Origin: Toxonevra muliebris
Taxonomy: Eukaryota; Arthropoda; Insecta; Diptera; Pallopteridae
Direction of reading: 5' to 3'
NCBI GenBank assembly: GCA_963691655.1
Contig: OY829327.1
Span: forward strand, 81,728,019 to 81,792,018
Length of the DNA stretch: 64,000 nucleotides
Shown: positions 1 through 10,883 of the stretch, one piece after another
Layout: each line of letters begins with the position of its first letter
Numbering within the stretch: position 1 is the stretch's first letter
Made by a program: the position numbers and the translations under genes
The notes under the pieces: generated by a model
The model's input: only the letters and a program-made list of their open reading frames with translations
What the model was told of the DNA's origin: nothing
The model's database searches: none

Positions 1-320
1 TAAGTTATAGTATGTATGTATGCATTTATGTCGACTTGTAATTCATTTCAATTTCATCAAGATTAATGATGACAAATGCTTATAGTTTTAAAATATTTAT
101 ATTAAATGTATGTATATATGGAACAAACTTGAAAGGATTCCAGTTTTCATACCAGATACGTATCAATTCAACGCCATTATTTTATATTGTATAAATATAG
201 CAAATAAATAAATATTAAATTTTAACAGATTTGTGAATGAGAATTAACACGTGCTTGATATACGATATCTGTATGATATGGCTTGACAGAGCATTGAAAT
301 TTAATAATAAAATCCTATAG
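1..320. other. AT-rich 5' flank of mariner
   Basis: This stretch has no coding potential. It must include the left untranslated part of the mariner that follows, but I could not identify a convincing left terminal inverted repeat. An AGTATG-rich stretch near position 8 resembles the right terminus only through ATGT simple repeats. Confidence 0.4.
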
Positions 321-1335
321 TTGAAAATGTCGAATTTCATGCCAACAAAACAACATTTGCGGGAAGTTTTAATTTGCTTCTTCCATTTAAAGAAAAACGC
401 AACTGAAGCACATCGTTTACTCACTGAAGCTTATCCTGACTGTGCTATAGACGTTAAAATGTGTCAGGTGTGGTATGCCCGTTTCAAAAGTGGTGATTTT
501 GATGTTGAAGACAGGGAACGTTCAGGCGGCCCGAAAAAGTTCGAAGATGAAGAATTGAAGGCATTACTCGAAGAAAATTCATGTCAAACGCAACAAGAAC
601 TTGCAGAATCTTTAGGAGTTGATCAATCAATTATTTCTAAACGCATTGGGAATGATTCAAAAGCAAGGAAATTGGGTGCCGTACGAATTGAAGCCGAGAG
701 ACGTCGAACGACGATTTTTCACATGTGAACTGCTGATTGAACGACAGAATAGAAAGGGTTTTCTGCATCGTATTATGACTGGCGATGAAAAGTGGATACG
801 TTACGATAATCCAAAGCGTAAAAAATCATGGGGACCGCCCGGACATGCATCAACATCAACGGCAAAGCTGAACATCAATGGATCCAAGCTCATGCTGTGT
901 ATTTGGTGGGATTTGAAAGGTGTTGTGTATTATGAGCTGTTGAAACCGAATGAAACGATCACTGGCGACCGCTGCAAACTACAATTGATGCGTTTGAGCC
1001 GAGCATTAAAAGATAAGAGGCCAGAATATGAGAATAGACACGTCGAAGTTATTCTTCAGCATGACAATGCTCGGCCGCATGTTGCAAGGTAAGTAAAAAC
1101 ATACCTGGAAACGCTGAAATGGGAAGTGCTACCCCACCCGCCGTATTCTCCAGACATTGCTCCTTCTGATTACCAGTTGTTCCGATCGATGACACATGGC
1201 CGGGCTGAACAGCACTTCTGTTCTTTCGAAGAACTCAAAAAATGGTTCGATTCGTGGATAGCCTCAAAAGATGAGGAGTTCTTTCGACGCGGAATCCGTA
1301 TGTTACCAGAAAGATGGGAAAAGGTTGTGGGCTAA
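321..1335 (+). pseudogene. mariner transposase (D34D), frameshifted and interrupted
   Basis: This is a decayed transposase of a mariner DNA transposon, the enzyme that cuts and pastes the element at TA sites. Frame 3 from the ATG near 327 gives the paired helix-turn-helix N-terminus, with landmarks RFKSGDFDVED and TQQELAESLGV. Near 645-655 the frame shifts and continues as GMIQKQGNWVPYELK. The catalytic residues are visible: TGDEKW for the first Asp, LQHDNARPH for the second and SPDIAPSDY for the third, with 34 residues between the last two, as in mariners. An in-frame TAA at 1090-1092 breaks the protein just after the second Asp. The C-terminus ends with RWEKVVG and a TAA at 1333-1335. The length, about 340 codons, matches the family. 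In my recollection it is closest to the mauritiana type. It is non-functional as it stands because of one frameshift and one stop. Confidence 0.93.
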
Positions 1336-1404
1336 CGATGGACAATACTTTAAAGAATAAATTTATAATCACTTTTTCACAATAAATGTCCAAATTACGA
1401 AAAA

Positions 1405-1434
1405 AAATACGAGTTTATACATTCATACTCCCAA
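1405..1434. repeat. Probable right terminal inverted repeat of the mariner
   Basis: Read from the outside in, this segment begins TTGGGAGTATGAATGTATAA and leads into CTCGTATT. It is followed by TA at 1435-1436. The end layout (TTGGG..., then CTCG about 22 bases in, then TA outside) resembles the mariner ends at 43865 and 44796. The left partner was not found, so the assignment rests on position and similarity of layout. Confidence 0.5.
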
Positions 1435-1679
1435 TACTTAGTGTTCAGTGAATTGTATTTTGGAAGTAGACTAGTTCTAGAATTTTCGGAACGAAAACTT
1501 TCGAGAAGTTGCAGTTCCTGTGGGGAACCTATCTAATTTGTGAATGTTTAAAACTTTAAAAATATTCTATAGCACATCTGTTCATTATACAAATACACTT
1601 GTGAGCGACATTAAATCTTAAATTTCATAGCTAGTATGTTAAACTTTTTGATCTTTTTCTAGAACTAGTTTAACTCTTA

Positions 1680-1830
1680 TTTAGTTCTGGGTGTTTGTCC
1701 GAATTTTGCTTTGATTTTTGTGTTGCTTTTGTCCTAAGTTTCATTCCCATTTTTGATGTGATAATTTATCTGACTGCGTTTTAGTATGAGTTTGGCTTGA
1801 TATTTTATCTGGATTTTGACCTGTGATTAG
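1680..1830 (+). repeat. Degenerate TTTTGGTCTGAA-type repeat island 1
   Basis: This run consists of phrases such as TTTGTCCGAATTTTGC, TTTTGTCC and TATTTTATCTGGATTTTG, diverged copies of a word of roughly 12-15 bases close to TTTTGGTCTGAA. The same vocabulary forms islands at 2400-2545, 39770-40500, 45160-45650 (opposite strand) and 50262-50760. It is not coding. Confidence 0.6.
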
Positions 1831-1939
1831 GTTAGGATCGATTAAATTTTTTTTTTTTATTTTTAATTTTATGAAATTTATCAAAATAGAGACCAAAAAT
1901 AAGTCTCTTTGCCAAAAGCCAAAAAAATGTAGAAACAAA

Positions 1940-2150
1940 AAATGCACAAAATTTCAATAAAATCGGGATGTCCATAGATGGTGTTCCAGTACAAGTAAAA
2001 AATCCACGGGCTGTGAAACCCACTTTGAAATAGAGGCTGTATCAAAATAAAGGTCACGAATTAGTTTTCTTGCCCAAAAAAACCTGGTGTGCAAAATTTC
2101 AACAAAATCGGTCGATCCATAGATGGCAATCCAGTACAAGATAAATAACA
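1940..2150. repeat. Two-copy direct repeat, about 147-bp spacing
   Basis: A phrase containing AAAATTTCAAYAAAATCGG, followed by CCATAGATGG and a CCAGTACAAG block, occurs near 1947-1998 and again near 2094-2141. It reads as a short tandem duplication inside an unidentified interspersed repeat. Small open frames on the minus strand are by-products of this composition. Confidence 0.6.
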
Positions 2151-2399
2151 AATGTTCTTCTAGTTTTCCAACTTTTGCTCGGGCCCCCCTTTGAAATATT
2201 TTCTAAATTTAAAAAGGTGCCAAAAATGAGTTTCTCAGCTCACTAGCACAAAATCAAAAGTTAAGAATAATTTTATAAAACTAGGAAGGATGTGAGACAT
2301 GTTAAAAAAAGAAAAATATATATATATTATATCAAAAATCTTGTAAACCTTTTCCAAAAAAGCGCTATCATGATGGGCGTTCCAAAAGTCGACTGTATT

Positions 2400-2545
2400 T
2401 CGATCCAGTCTAATGCTTATGGTCCGAATTTTTTTCTGACTTTGGTCCGAATTTTGGTTTGTTTTTGTATGATATTTTGTCTGTTTTTGGTCCGAGTTTA
2501 GGTATTATTTAAATTTAAGGTTTTCTCGCTTGCATTTTGATCAGA
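2400..2545 (+). repeat. Degenerate TTTTGGTCTGAA-type repeat island 2
   Basis: Phrases GGTCCGAATTTTTTTCTGAC, TTTGGTCCGAATTTTGG and TTTGGTCCGAGTTTAGG follow one another. This is the same word family as the island at 1680-1830. Confidence 0.6.
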
Positions 2546-3690
2546 TTTTTAGGATGGCTGTTTCTTGTATAGCATAATGCTCCCTAGTAGTTCATAATGA
2601 ATTTCAAGAAATTATAACCTATACTTAGATCAATCTCTATAGAGAAGCTCAATGTACTAACGAATTCTTCTCTAATTTTTTTGGTGATTAATTTAATTGT
2701 TGCCGTCGGCTTAGTATTTAATAATCTAAAATTTTGAAAGATTTTCTGAGTAAACAGTATCAGCAAGTATTGATGATCTTTTCATATAAACGAGAAGTCT
2801 ACGTTTTCTAATAATCCAAGCTTCAAAACCTGGAAGTAAATTTCATAAGGTATTTCACTTTATTTTTTAGAGCATAGCAACCTCTACTAAGATCAACCTT
2901 GATTGAAATGCTCCACACGCTATTGTCTTGTTCTCTGAACTCTTCTGCGTTAATCCAAGAATACTTTACTAAACGATTATAATTTGTCAAATTATTCCAC
3001 TCCGAATCAGAAGTCTCCTTTGGTATCCTGGAGTCTTTGAATAAAGCAACTAAAGTTCCGGAACCTAAATTTAATTTCATAATGTGTTTCAGATAGAAAT
3101 TCTTGCATCCCAATACTAAAATCTTGATAAGGATGCTGGATATGAAACTATTTTACTTACTAAATCAGTTATTGTGGTTCCTTGGCTTCCTTCCTTTTCT
3201 AGTAGTTAGTTCATCGGTAGCCACATTTTCTGTGGTATCACAGTGGCCAGTTACCGAACAAATCGTGGCTATTTTATGGTTAGACAAGCGGAGACTATCA
3301 AAACATTCTTTCACCAGTTAAGATAAAAACTCTATGACAAAAGTTCAGTGAGAGCTACCTGGGGGTCAAAAAGAATAACCACAACAATGCCTTTTAAAAT
3401 CGTTTGAAAATTTATTTTCGCAAAACTCTTTATGACTAATGTGTCTGAGATCCTAGTCTTGGGCACGAAAATATCAGTATTTAAATTACAATAAATTTTT
3501 GAACAATCTGTATACGAAATTTAAGGCATTGACCATTCTAATCAGATCTGGAAGGAAAGACAATATTGAATTCAAATCATATAATCCAATATAAAACAAA
3601 TTAAAATATTTGGAATTTTATTGAGAATACTATCTTTTTTATAAAAACTTTAAGAAATACAAGTCTAATCAAAGCCTAAATGATAAGTCC
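2546..3690. other. No recognisable gene
   Basis: Low-complexity AT-rich DNA. Short open frames near 2823-3321 show no domain or motif I recognise and sit on both strands over the same bases, so I do not call them. Confidence 0.5.
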
Positions 3691-3698
3691 TCTATGAC

Positions 3699-4159
3699 TA
3701 GGTTTGGGAAAAATTTAATCTGACTAATGAGTGAAAAGTAATGACTAAAAAACTCAATCACAAACTAATGACTAATTTGTTTTAATCGTTTAGTCAATTT
3801 AGTTGATTAATGACTAAAAAATTTAGTTGTAGCCGTGATTAAAATTATTATTACGATTTAATTTTAATACGAAGTTCCAGAGAAATAGTTTTGTTTTGAT
3901 ACCTGGGTGAGAAATCCGAAATATCATTATTTTTAATCCCAAATGTTTACTAGAGAGAATTTATTAATAAGTTTCAGCTTAAAATTAGTCATGATGCTGT
4001 CAATATGACAAAAAGTAATGAAAATATGACTAATAGTTGAATGAGTAATGACTAATTTATTTAGTGGTGATTAATACTAGCTGTTTAATCATGATTCGTT
4101 AGTCATGACTAAAATATTAGTTTAAAATTGAAACAATTAGTTTATTACGCCCTACTCCA
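3699..4159. mobile_element. hAT-like MITE with 8-bp target duplication
   Basis: A 461-bp non-coding segment flanked by a perfect 8-bp direct repeat, TCTATGAC, at 3691-3698 and 4160-4167. The ends are imperfect inverted repeats, TAGGTTTGGG on the left and TGGAGTAGGG read inward from the right. The interior is packed with TGACTAA/TTAGTCA words in both orientations, giving many subterminal motifs as hAT miniature elements often have. Superfamily assignment rests on the 8-bp duplication; the termini are diverged. Confidence 0.65.
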
Positions 4160-4727
4160 TCTATGACACATCAATCTAGAAACAATTCAAGAACTGTTTT
4201 CATCATCTCTTGTAAAATTCTGTTTTTTATAGATTTTAGATTCTCTATTAAGTATCCTATCGTTCAATCTCTTGCTCTCGAGATACAGGATTAGTGGCTG
4301 ATGAGTTAATTGGTACCGTGGATAACCTGGTGCAAAATTAATAGTGAAATGAAATTTTCTATTGCTAGATCTTTGTCTAAAAACTACATTTTTGCTCTTT
4401 TTATATACAACTTTGCTGTTTGTTTTTCTTTAAACTAGAAAAAGTGATTTCATTGTTATTGCTGCTTGATTCTTGAAAACCAAAATTAACATTTTATTAA
4501 TCAATTTTTGAAAGGACTTTTTTAAGAAAAGAACTAAAATCGTAGCAAATCTAAATAATTGAATTAAACCAAAAAAAAAAAAAAAATTAAACGAATAGGG
4601 AAATTTGTTCTTCAAATCATTCAAATGAAGTTTTTGGTTGCACATTTCTTTATGCTTCAATGCGAATGTAGCTAAAGAAAAAATAAAACCAAGAACTCGT
4701 TTGGTTAACAACAGAATACAACAAATA

Positions 4728-5175
4728 CACTGGCGGTCATGAAAACTGCACCACCCACCAATTTCAAGAAAATCGTTTAAAATGGGACCTAGACCTGATT
4801 TTGTTTTAATGAATGTAATTTTTTCTATGTAAAATACTATGTAAAAATAAAAATATTTTTTATTTTTTTAAAATGCTTGTGACTCATATTAGAGTCACAA
4901 GCAAAATTGTTTAGTTTGATGGTGTCCCTTTTTTAGCCTTTATTATGGCCGTTATCTTGAACGGCATGTAGTGGACAAGCACTTTAAGGATATGATTCGT
5001 TATTTTTTTAATACCAAACTTTGTTCAGAACTCCCACAAGGGGTTTTTTATTCTTTGGCATGTTTTGAGTAACTTTCCGTTTCATTATATGTCAGAGGTG
5101 CACTATCAGACTTAAATCCGGCTAACTCATCATTCCAGCCAGTAACATCATCTAACATCATCGAAAATATTTTAA
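4728..5175 (-). pseudogene. Tc1-like transposon end with transposase C-terminus
   Basis: The segment starts right after TA at 4726-4727 with an end sequence CACTGGCGGTCATGAAAACT, typical of a Tc1 family terminus. Reading the minus strand from about 5140, a degraded transposase tail is visible. It contains a relic of SPDLNPIExLW (S-stop-PDLSLIVHL-stop), then MKRKVTQNMPKNKK, VLNKVWY and NNESY, and finally LVHYMPFKITAIIKAKKGTP, the usual Tc1 C-terminal pattern. The catalytic Glu position reads Val, and several stops and a frameshift are present. Only the 3' third of the element remains; the rest of the transposase and the other terminus are absent. Confidence 0.7.
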
Positions 5176-5331
5176 ATCTGCAAACAAATAAGAATCAATA
5201 ATCTAATTTTGATGAAAATCCCAAAGAAAAGAATATTTAAAAAAAAATATGTCAAACATCTTATATTTACTCCCTCTTCTCAAAAAGTGTTGTCAAAATG
5301 TGGGTTACAAAAGTCCTCTCTACTTAGACGG

Positions 5332-5643
5332 ACGACCTCGATAGCCTAGTGGATAGTGCACTAGACTTTCATCTGGGAGGTTCGGGTTCGATTCCTGTCT
5401 TCGTCTGGTGGTTAATTTTCTTTACTTTCTTATATTCACTATTAATATGAAGTATATGAGAATTATAAGATAGTGTACAAGTACACACATTGGTTGGTAA
5501 TGGCAAAACCACCAAGCCGATAAAAAATTGCCACACCGCCGTTCGGAATCGGCGTTAAACTGTAGGTCCAACTATGTGGTATCACAATGGGCCGTTCAGG
5601 CCTAAGTGTGTCTCTCGACAGCCACTCCAACCTAACCTAACCA
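5332..5643 (+). mobile_element. tRNA-derived SINE, full-length copy
   Basis: A 312-bp short interspersed element. Its head resembles a tRNA gene: A box TAGCCTAGTGGATAGTGC, B box GGTTCGATTCC, and ends GACGA/TCGTC that could pair as an acceptor stem. The body has no coding frame, and the tail ends in CCAACCTAACCTAACC. It is flanked by a 10-bp near-perfect duplication, ACTTAGACGG at 5322-5331 and ACCTAGACGG at 5644-5653, so it is an insertion. A second copy lies on the opposite strand at 29504-29819, with fragments at 33469 and 50159. Such elements are transcribed by RNA polymerase III from the internal boxes and moved by a partner LINE. The partner is unknown here. Confidence 0.88.
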
Positions 5644-5653
5644 ACCTAGACGG

Positions 5654-6594
5654 TTTAGTAGTAGAGTGCTAGACCTAAACTAGACCTATTTTATAGGTTT
5701 ATACTAGACTTTCATACCTTTGCTAACTTCAAAATGCTGAATAACGATTCACAAGCATTTTCTCTCCTTGAGTTGATCACGAATTCTTACGATTATTTCC
5801 CCAAATTTTTCAAATATGAAACTCATTTATGTCATTATGTATCCTGTTGCCGGGAACTCATATAAGGCAATGAATGTCAAGCCCTTTATTTAGAGAGACG
5901 AGTAACTCTCTTGTTAAATTAACTAATTTAGAGGATATCGATGGTTAAGCTCGCAGATGAGTTAGGTGCACACATTTTTTTGATAACTGTACTTTCATAA
6001 AAATATGTGCAATAAGTGTTTTTGAGGTCGCTGATCACGAATCTGTTATCATATTTCCGAAATTCAGAAATCCAATAAAGAGGATTCAACATGGCGCACT
6101 AATTTCTTGTTCAATCTATTCTTGTTGCGAAAAATGCATCAAATCCCTTCGTGAAGTTCGAGTAATAGGTTAACTGTAGCTGTTAAAGTAGGCAAGTATG
6201 TTCGATACCTATCAGCCAACTAAAATGTTTAAAAAACTGGACCTTTTGCGACTGAATTGCTGGCATACGGTCGAATTTAAAACCCAAAATAATTCAAAAG
6301 CCATTCGAAAATCACATTCACATACTCTGTTGTACAGTGTGTTATTCCAATTGCTTTCATTTTATATAATTCGAGATATGAAATCTTCTCCAGAAAATTG
6401 GATTTATAAAACAGAAACAGTTTAAACAAAAGTCAATTAAATCCACAAAGCCATACAGCAATCAATTTTTCTGAAAGTGAATGAATACTTTTTAATTTTT
6501 ATTACATTGTCAAGTGGTATAAAGTTTTCAATATTTATATATACACATACAGACGCACATACATAAAAATATTCAAACCTCCCAACGGGAAAAA
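5654..6594. other. No recognisable gene
   Basis: AT-rich DNA without domain-bearing frames or terminal repeats that I can pair. Confidence 0.4.
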
Positions 6595-6622
6595 AGCACT
6601 CCAAAAGGCCTTTCGGAGTGCT
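6595..6622. repeat. 28-base near-perfect palindrome
   Basis: AGCACTCC, then AAAAGGCCTTTC, then GGAGTGCT. The 28 bases read the same on both strands except for one base pair position. It lies in otherwise non-coding DNA, and its role is unknown. Confidence 0.7.
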
Positions 6623-7264
6623 GACAAGTCAGCTGTAGGCGCTTCCTCTCCGTATGACACACCATTACGTTTTCAACATTGCCCTGCTCTACAACATTCT
6701 TCTTCTTCTTTTCTAAGTGCTTCAAAAGACCTCTCACGAAATCTTTGCGTCAGCAGTTCATTCGTTTTTACCTCCACTCTGCTTTATAAAATAAGGGCAA
6801 AATTTGATTTTCATATTTTAACACTTTATATTTTAAATAACTTTTAAATAACCAAATATATAATACTTATAAATATAACTAAGTATTTAAGATTAAAGTT
6901 TAATTTATTGCGGCGGAATTTCTTGCGGCATCATCTATAAGATCCTCATCGCTGCTTCAAATTGGTAGAAGTCGAAATTTTTCCTTTTAACACTATCTGC
7001 AAATACAAAAGATATACACACATTATATGGTATTTTTTCATTTGTTATATTTTTTCAATTTAATTTATATATACGTTCATACCTTTTAATTATTTTCAAC
7101 AATTGTCGATGACCGTTTCACTTTAAAACAACACGCGACTGACTCCTACGTTTATTTTTGAATTTCGTTTGTATTTTTTTTTTTAGTGTGACCTAAATAT
7201 AATAAAAAGTTTTCTCGGCTTGAAAACGATGAGTTTACTGAATATTTCGGTTTGAAAACGAAAA

Positions 7265-8290
7265 AAAAGTATAGTCTGGCCACCCTATGAAATTACGACG
7301 ACCTTGTCGTTGTTTGACTCGGAAACGATTGCTTTTCGGCGGCAAGTGGTCGTTAACAAAACAAAAACAACAAGTGCTGACCTTTTACTCCTCAGGCGAG
7401 CTGACAATCGGGCCCGTTGGGCTACTACATACCAACAAACAAATACATAAAAAGGGCATTAAAGTGCAAGTGACTTTTCACTTGTAGCGCAGCTAAGTAT
7501 TTGTACTGTGTGATGGCAAAAGGCCGTAAAAGGATTAAGCATGATACGTAATCCGGACAACCAAAGCCTGCTGCCAATCCTAGTAAGAATGTAACGTAAA
7601 GCAACACAACGTAACGAGTGAGTAAAGGACAATATTGAATTTACCAACAGTGACAAAGCAAGAGAGGTGGTGGGGTGAATGAAAAACGAGAAAAGAGTAA
7701 AAGAAAGGTCAGGTGCAGGTGTGTGAGAGCAGATTGTGTGTTTAATTGAGTTTAAAATAAGCCAAAAGTGTACCAAAGAATATGGAATAGGAGCAGCAAA
7801 AAAAAAAAAGAAACAAAAAAAAAAAAAAAAAAGCAACATCAGCGTATTTTGTTTGTTTGTTTATTTGTAAAGTTTTGTGAGCTGTTGAATTTCGTAAATG
7901 AGTACAAACAGAGCAAAAACAGTAACAGTTACAACAACAAAAACAACAAGAATAACATCAACAACAGTAACAACTAACAAAAATATAACTGAAATTCACG
8001 ATAGTATTGTGGCTTTATGTTGACGGCTAGGACTGAGAGAGTGAAAGAGAGAGAGAGAGAGAGAGAAAGTGAGAAACGTTAGGAATCCTTTTTAAGTGTT
8101 TATTGTCGAGGGAGTAAAACGGGAGTGTATGTGTTAAAAAGTTTTCATTTCAAAATGCTGAGTTTAGCTTTTTGTGTTTGCTTTTATTTCTTTTCCTCTT
8201 CTTTTTTTATTTGGTTTGGTTTTTCTTTCCGTTGATGTTGTTGACTTTATCAACATGACGTTTGCACCTTAATTAAACTTTAACAATAAG
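7265..8290. other. A-rich, moderately GC-richer block; possible untranslated exon
   Basis: From 7270 the composition changes from plain AT-rich DNA to a mixed, purine-biased sequence with long A runs (7798-7832), CAA/AAC triplets (7930-7975) and a GA dinucleotide run (8047-8067). This style is common in 5' untranslated exons of fly neural genes, but no start codon with a convincing open frame or clear splice donor can be shown. Near 7273-7285 a phrase rc TAGGGTGGCCAGAC resembles a hAT element end (compare 15397), without a partner. Confidence 0.25.
8047..8067 (+). repeat. GA dinucleotide microsatellite
   Basis: About ten uninterrupted GA units in the purine-rich block. A shorter CT run lies near 8324-8338. 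Confidence 0.85.
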
Positions 8291-8299
8291 CAGCAGCAG

Positions 8300-10883
8300 T
8301 AAGAGTAAAGTTCTTCTTTCTCTCACTCTCTCTCTCTGTGAGTTTCAGCTGGCTGCATAAATATTTAGGGTTTTCACTGTGGCGATTAAAGCGAGGGGCA
8401 AATGAAAATTTACCACCTGATTACTTCTTACCAATTCTGGTTTTTACTTTAGTGCCTTAAGCATTATAAAAATATTATTTTGACCGGAAGAAGAATCTCA
8501 TCTCAGAAGAGAGTTGGTTTGGGGGAAATGCTTACCCTAAATAAGCAACAATCTGGGGTATTAAGTAGAATTGGGTAGCCAGTGGACGTACAGGATATAT
8601 TAACGATATCATTTCCAATTTTTTTTTAATGTGAAGATACTCGTAAAATTCGTAGAGAGATTCAAATTAATTAAGTATTCTCCTCGTGGGTAGCTTTTAT
8701 TTTCAATATTCATTCCAATTAGTTAAGAAGGTCGTCTTATGTGATGAACCGACCGGAAAACCTAAATTTGTTTTTTTTCGCTTCTATAACGTTTCTAGAA
8801 TATGTGTGTAAACGTTTGAAATTTACAATCGACCGAAAGATATAGATATAAGCAGGCGCTGGAAAAGCAGTTATGCATACTTGAATTTTCAAACGCGTTC
8901 TTTAAAACAGCATTTTTCAAACTGTCTAACACGATATCTCGAAAACTAATGGACCGATTGCGCTGAAATTTCATGGTGTCTATGGTAGAGGAATGTCGTC
9001 TATGTTGGAGCACCTTTTGATTTTTGTCCCAAACTTCCGTTGTAACATATAATATTATTGGAAAATACATAATTTTTGCAGAAAATTGGAAAATGATTGG
9101 ATCAGTAGTTTAGAAGTTATAGGCATTTAAAAAAAAAAAAAACAATTTTGGTCTAGGTTGGGATATGCAGACAGACACCGTAAAAAATCAATGGAGAAAA
9201 ACGATTGAAAGAAAAAGCCTGAAATACAATTGAAATTGGGGAAAGAAAACCTGAAATTTTAACAAAAAGCCCATTGTGTGAATTTTTATAAACCAAAAAA
9301 AAAAAAAAAATCATCCGAAATCGCCAAAAATCGATAATAATTACTTTTTCCAATTGAAATGACGTAAGAAATTAATTTTCAATGTCAGAACCCACCACAA
9401 CCGTAAAATTTCAGGTGTTCCTATCAGGCTACACGAGCCATTGGCATCGCATCTTGCAGATCATAAACGGGAGATGCGAACACTAAATAATGCTCCAAAT
9501 TTTTAAATTACACTTCAACGAAAAATTTTAGTCAACTTACTTTGTGTTTTGATTTTATGCACTTTGTTTGACAGTGTGAATTAGTTTCCTTTCAATACTT
9601 GAACACTCAGACACGTGTATACTGTTCGCGCTCTGAACTCTAAGTGGCATGAAAAGTTTGCTATCATCACGACAAACAATTTTGCACACATACGTAGATG
9701 GCTAGTGTGAAAAAAAAACGGAAGAAATGCGGAGTTCCGATTTGGACAATATTCAAACCTAGACAACATTCCCCTACATCCATAATTCTAGTCCGAACCA
9801 GGTTTTTAAAGCTAAAATGCTAAAACGTTAAAGCTAAAATACTAAAAATAAAATATTTATATTCAAAACTCTGCCAAAAATTGAATTTTTAATGCTTTGA
9901 CTTAATTCTGGTTTCGGTTCTAGCTATAGATCCGCCAAATAAAATGCTGTTCCAATTTTTAATTTCAAATAAGTAGAACACCTGGAGTTTTGTTTTGAAT
10001 AGAGTGTAGTTTCAGAGATATATAGTAAATTTAACTGTATATTTCTCGTAAAAAAAAATGTTAAAGGATTCTTGAAATATTAATAAATATAAGATAAAAA
10101 TACAAAACTAGTATATTTTCATTTCACAAAAAAAGCGTTAAAAAACATCTGTCACATAAGACAACGCTCTAACTTTGAAACACTCTACTCCTTTATTTTC
10201 AACACTCGTTTCACATTTTCATAAATCTTAACTACTTGACGAGTCGCTAGAAGTATTTTGCCGCCTTGTCATTTTCCCTATAATTCGCTTCTAGCTATGC
10301 ATATGATGTGTTTGTGTATATGCAACGTCGTGTTATATTATTTAAACATTTAAAATTAATTAAAAATTAAGTTTTCTAAATATTTGTTAAGTTTTTAATT
10401 GCCAAACATAAACATTGTTAGTTAGGTACATTTAGGTACCCTTTTTACCTTTTTAATTTTTCTCTTCACCTTACTTGAATAGGGGAATTTTTACATTTAG
10501 TTTCCTCTTTGTTATAGCTCAAAAAGCATCTCATTAGTAAAAAAGCTAATAATAAAAAAGGTGGTGTTTATTTTGGGAAATTTTGGCAGCCGAAAATACT
10601 TATTATAAAGTTGAAGCTAAGAAAAATACACTTGCACTATGCGAAATACTTCCTTTAAATTTGTCGGTAAAGTTTTAATTTCTATGTAATTAAAGGGAGG
10701 TTGCAGAAAACTATTCTTAAAAGCTTTTTTTTATACATATGAATAATGTGCAATGGTAAATAGTAAGGGAGAACAGGGAAAAGTCATTCACGGAATAATG
10801 TCGGTCAGTATCTGTTTTATGTTGTGATGGGAAAGGTGGAATCTGTGAATAGGGCTTAACAAACTGCATTTAGCAACAGTGTA
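8300..10883. other. No recognisable gene
   Basis: AT-rich DNA with poly-A runs (9129-9143, 9295-9310). The block 8925-9170 has the look of an interspersed repeat (phrases such as CGATATCTCGAAAACTAATG) but has no second copy in the window. Confidence 0.4.

Noticed and set aside
5332..5410. A functional tRNA gene at the SINE head
   Set aside because: A and B boxes are present, but the arms do not fold as a complete tRNA and the same head recurs with the SINE body at 29.5 kb.
7768..7977. Plus-strand open frame with poly-Lys, Ser and Asn
   Set aside because: It arises from A runs and CAA/AAC triplets; no domain and no start context.
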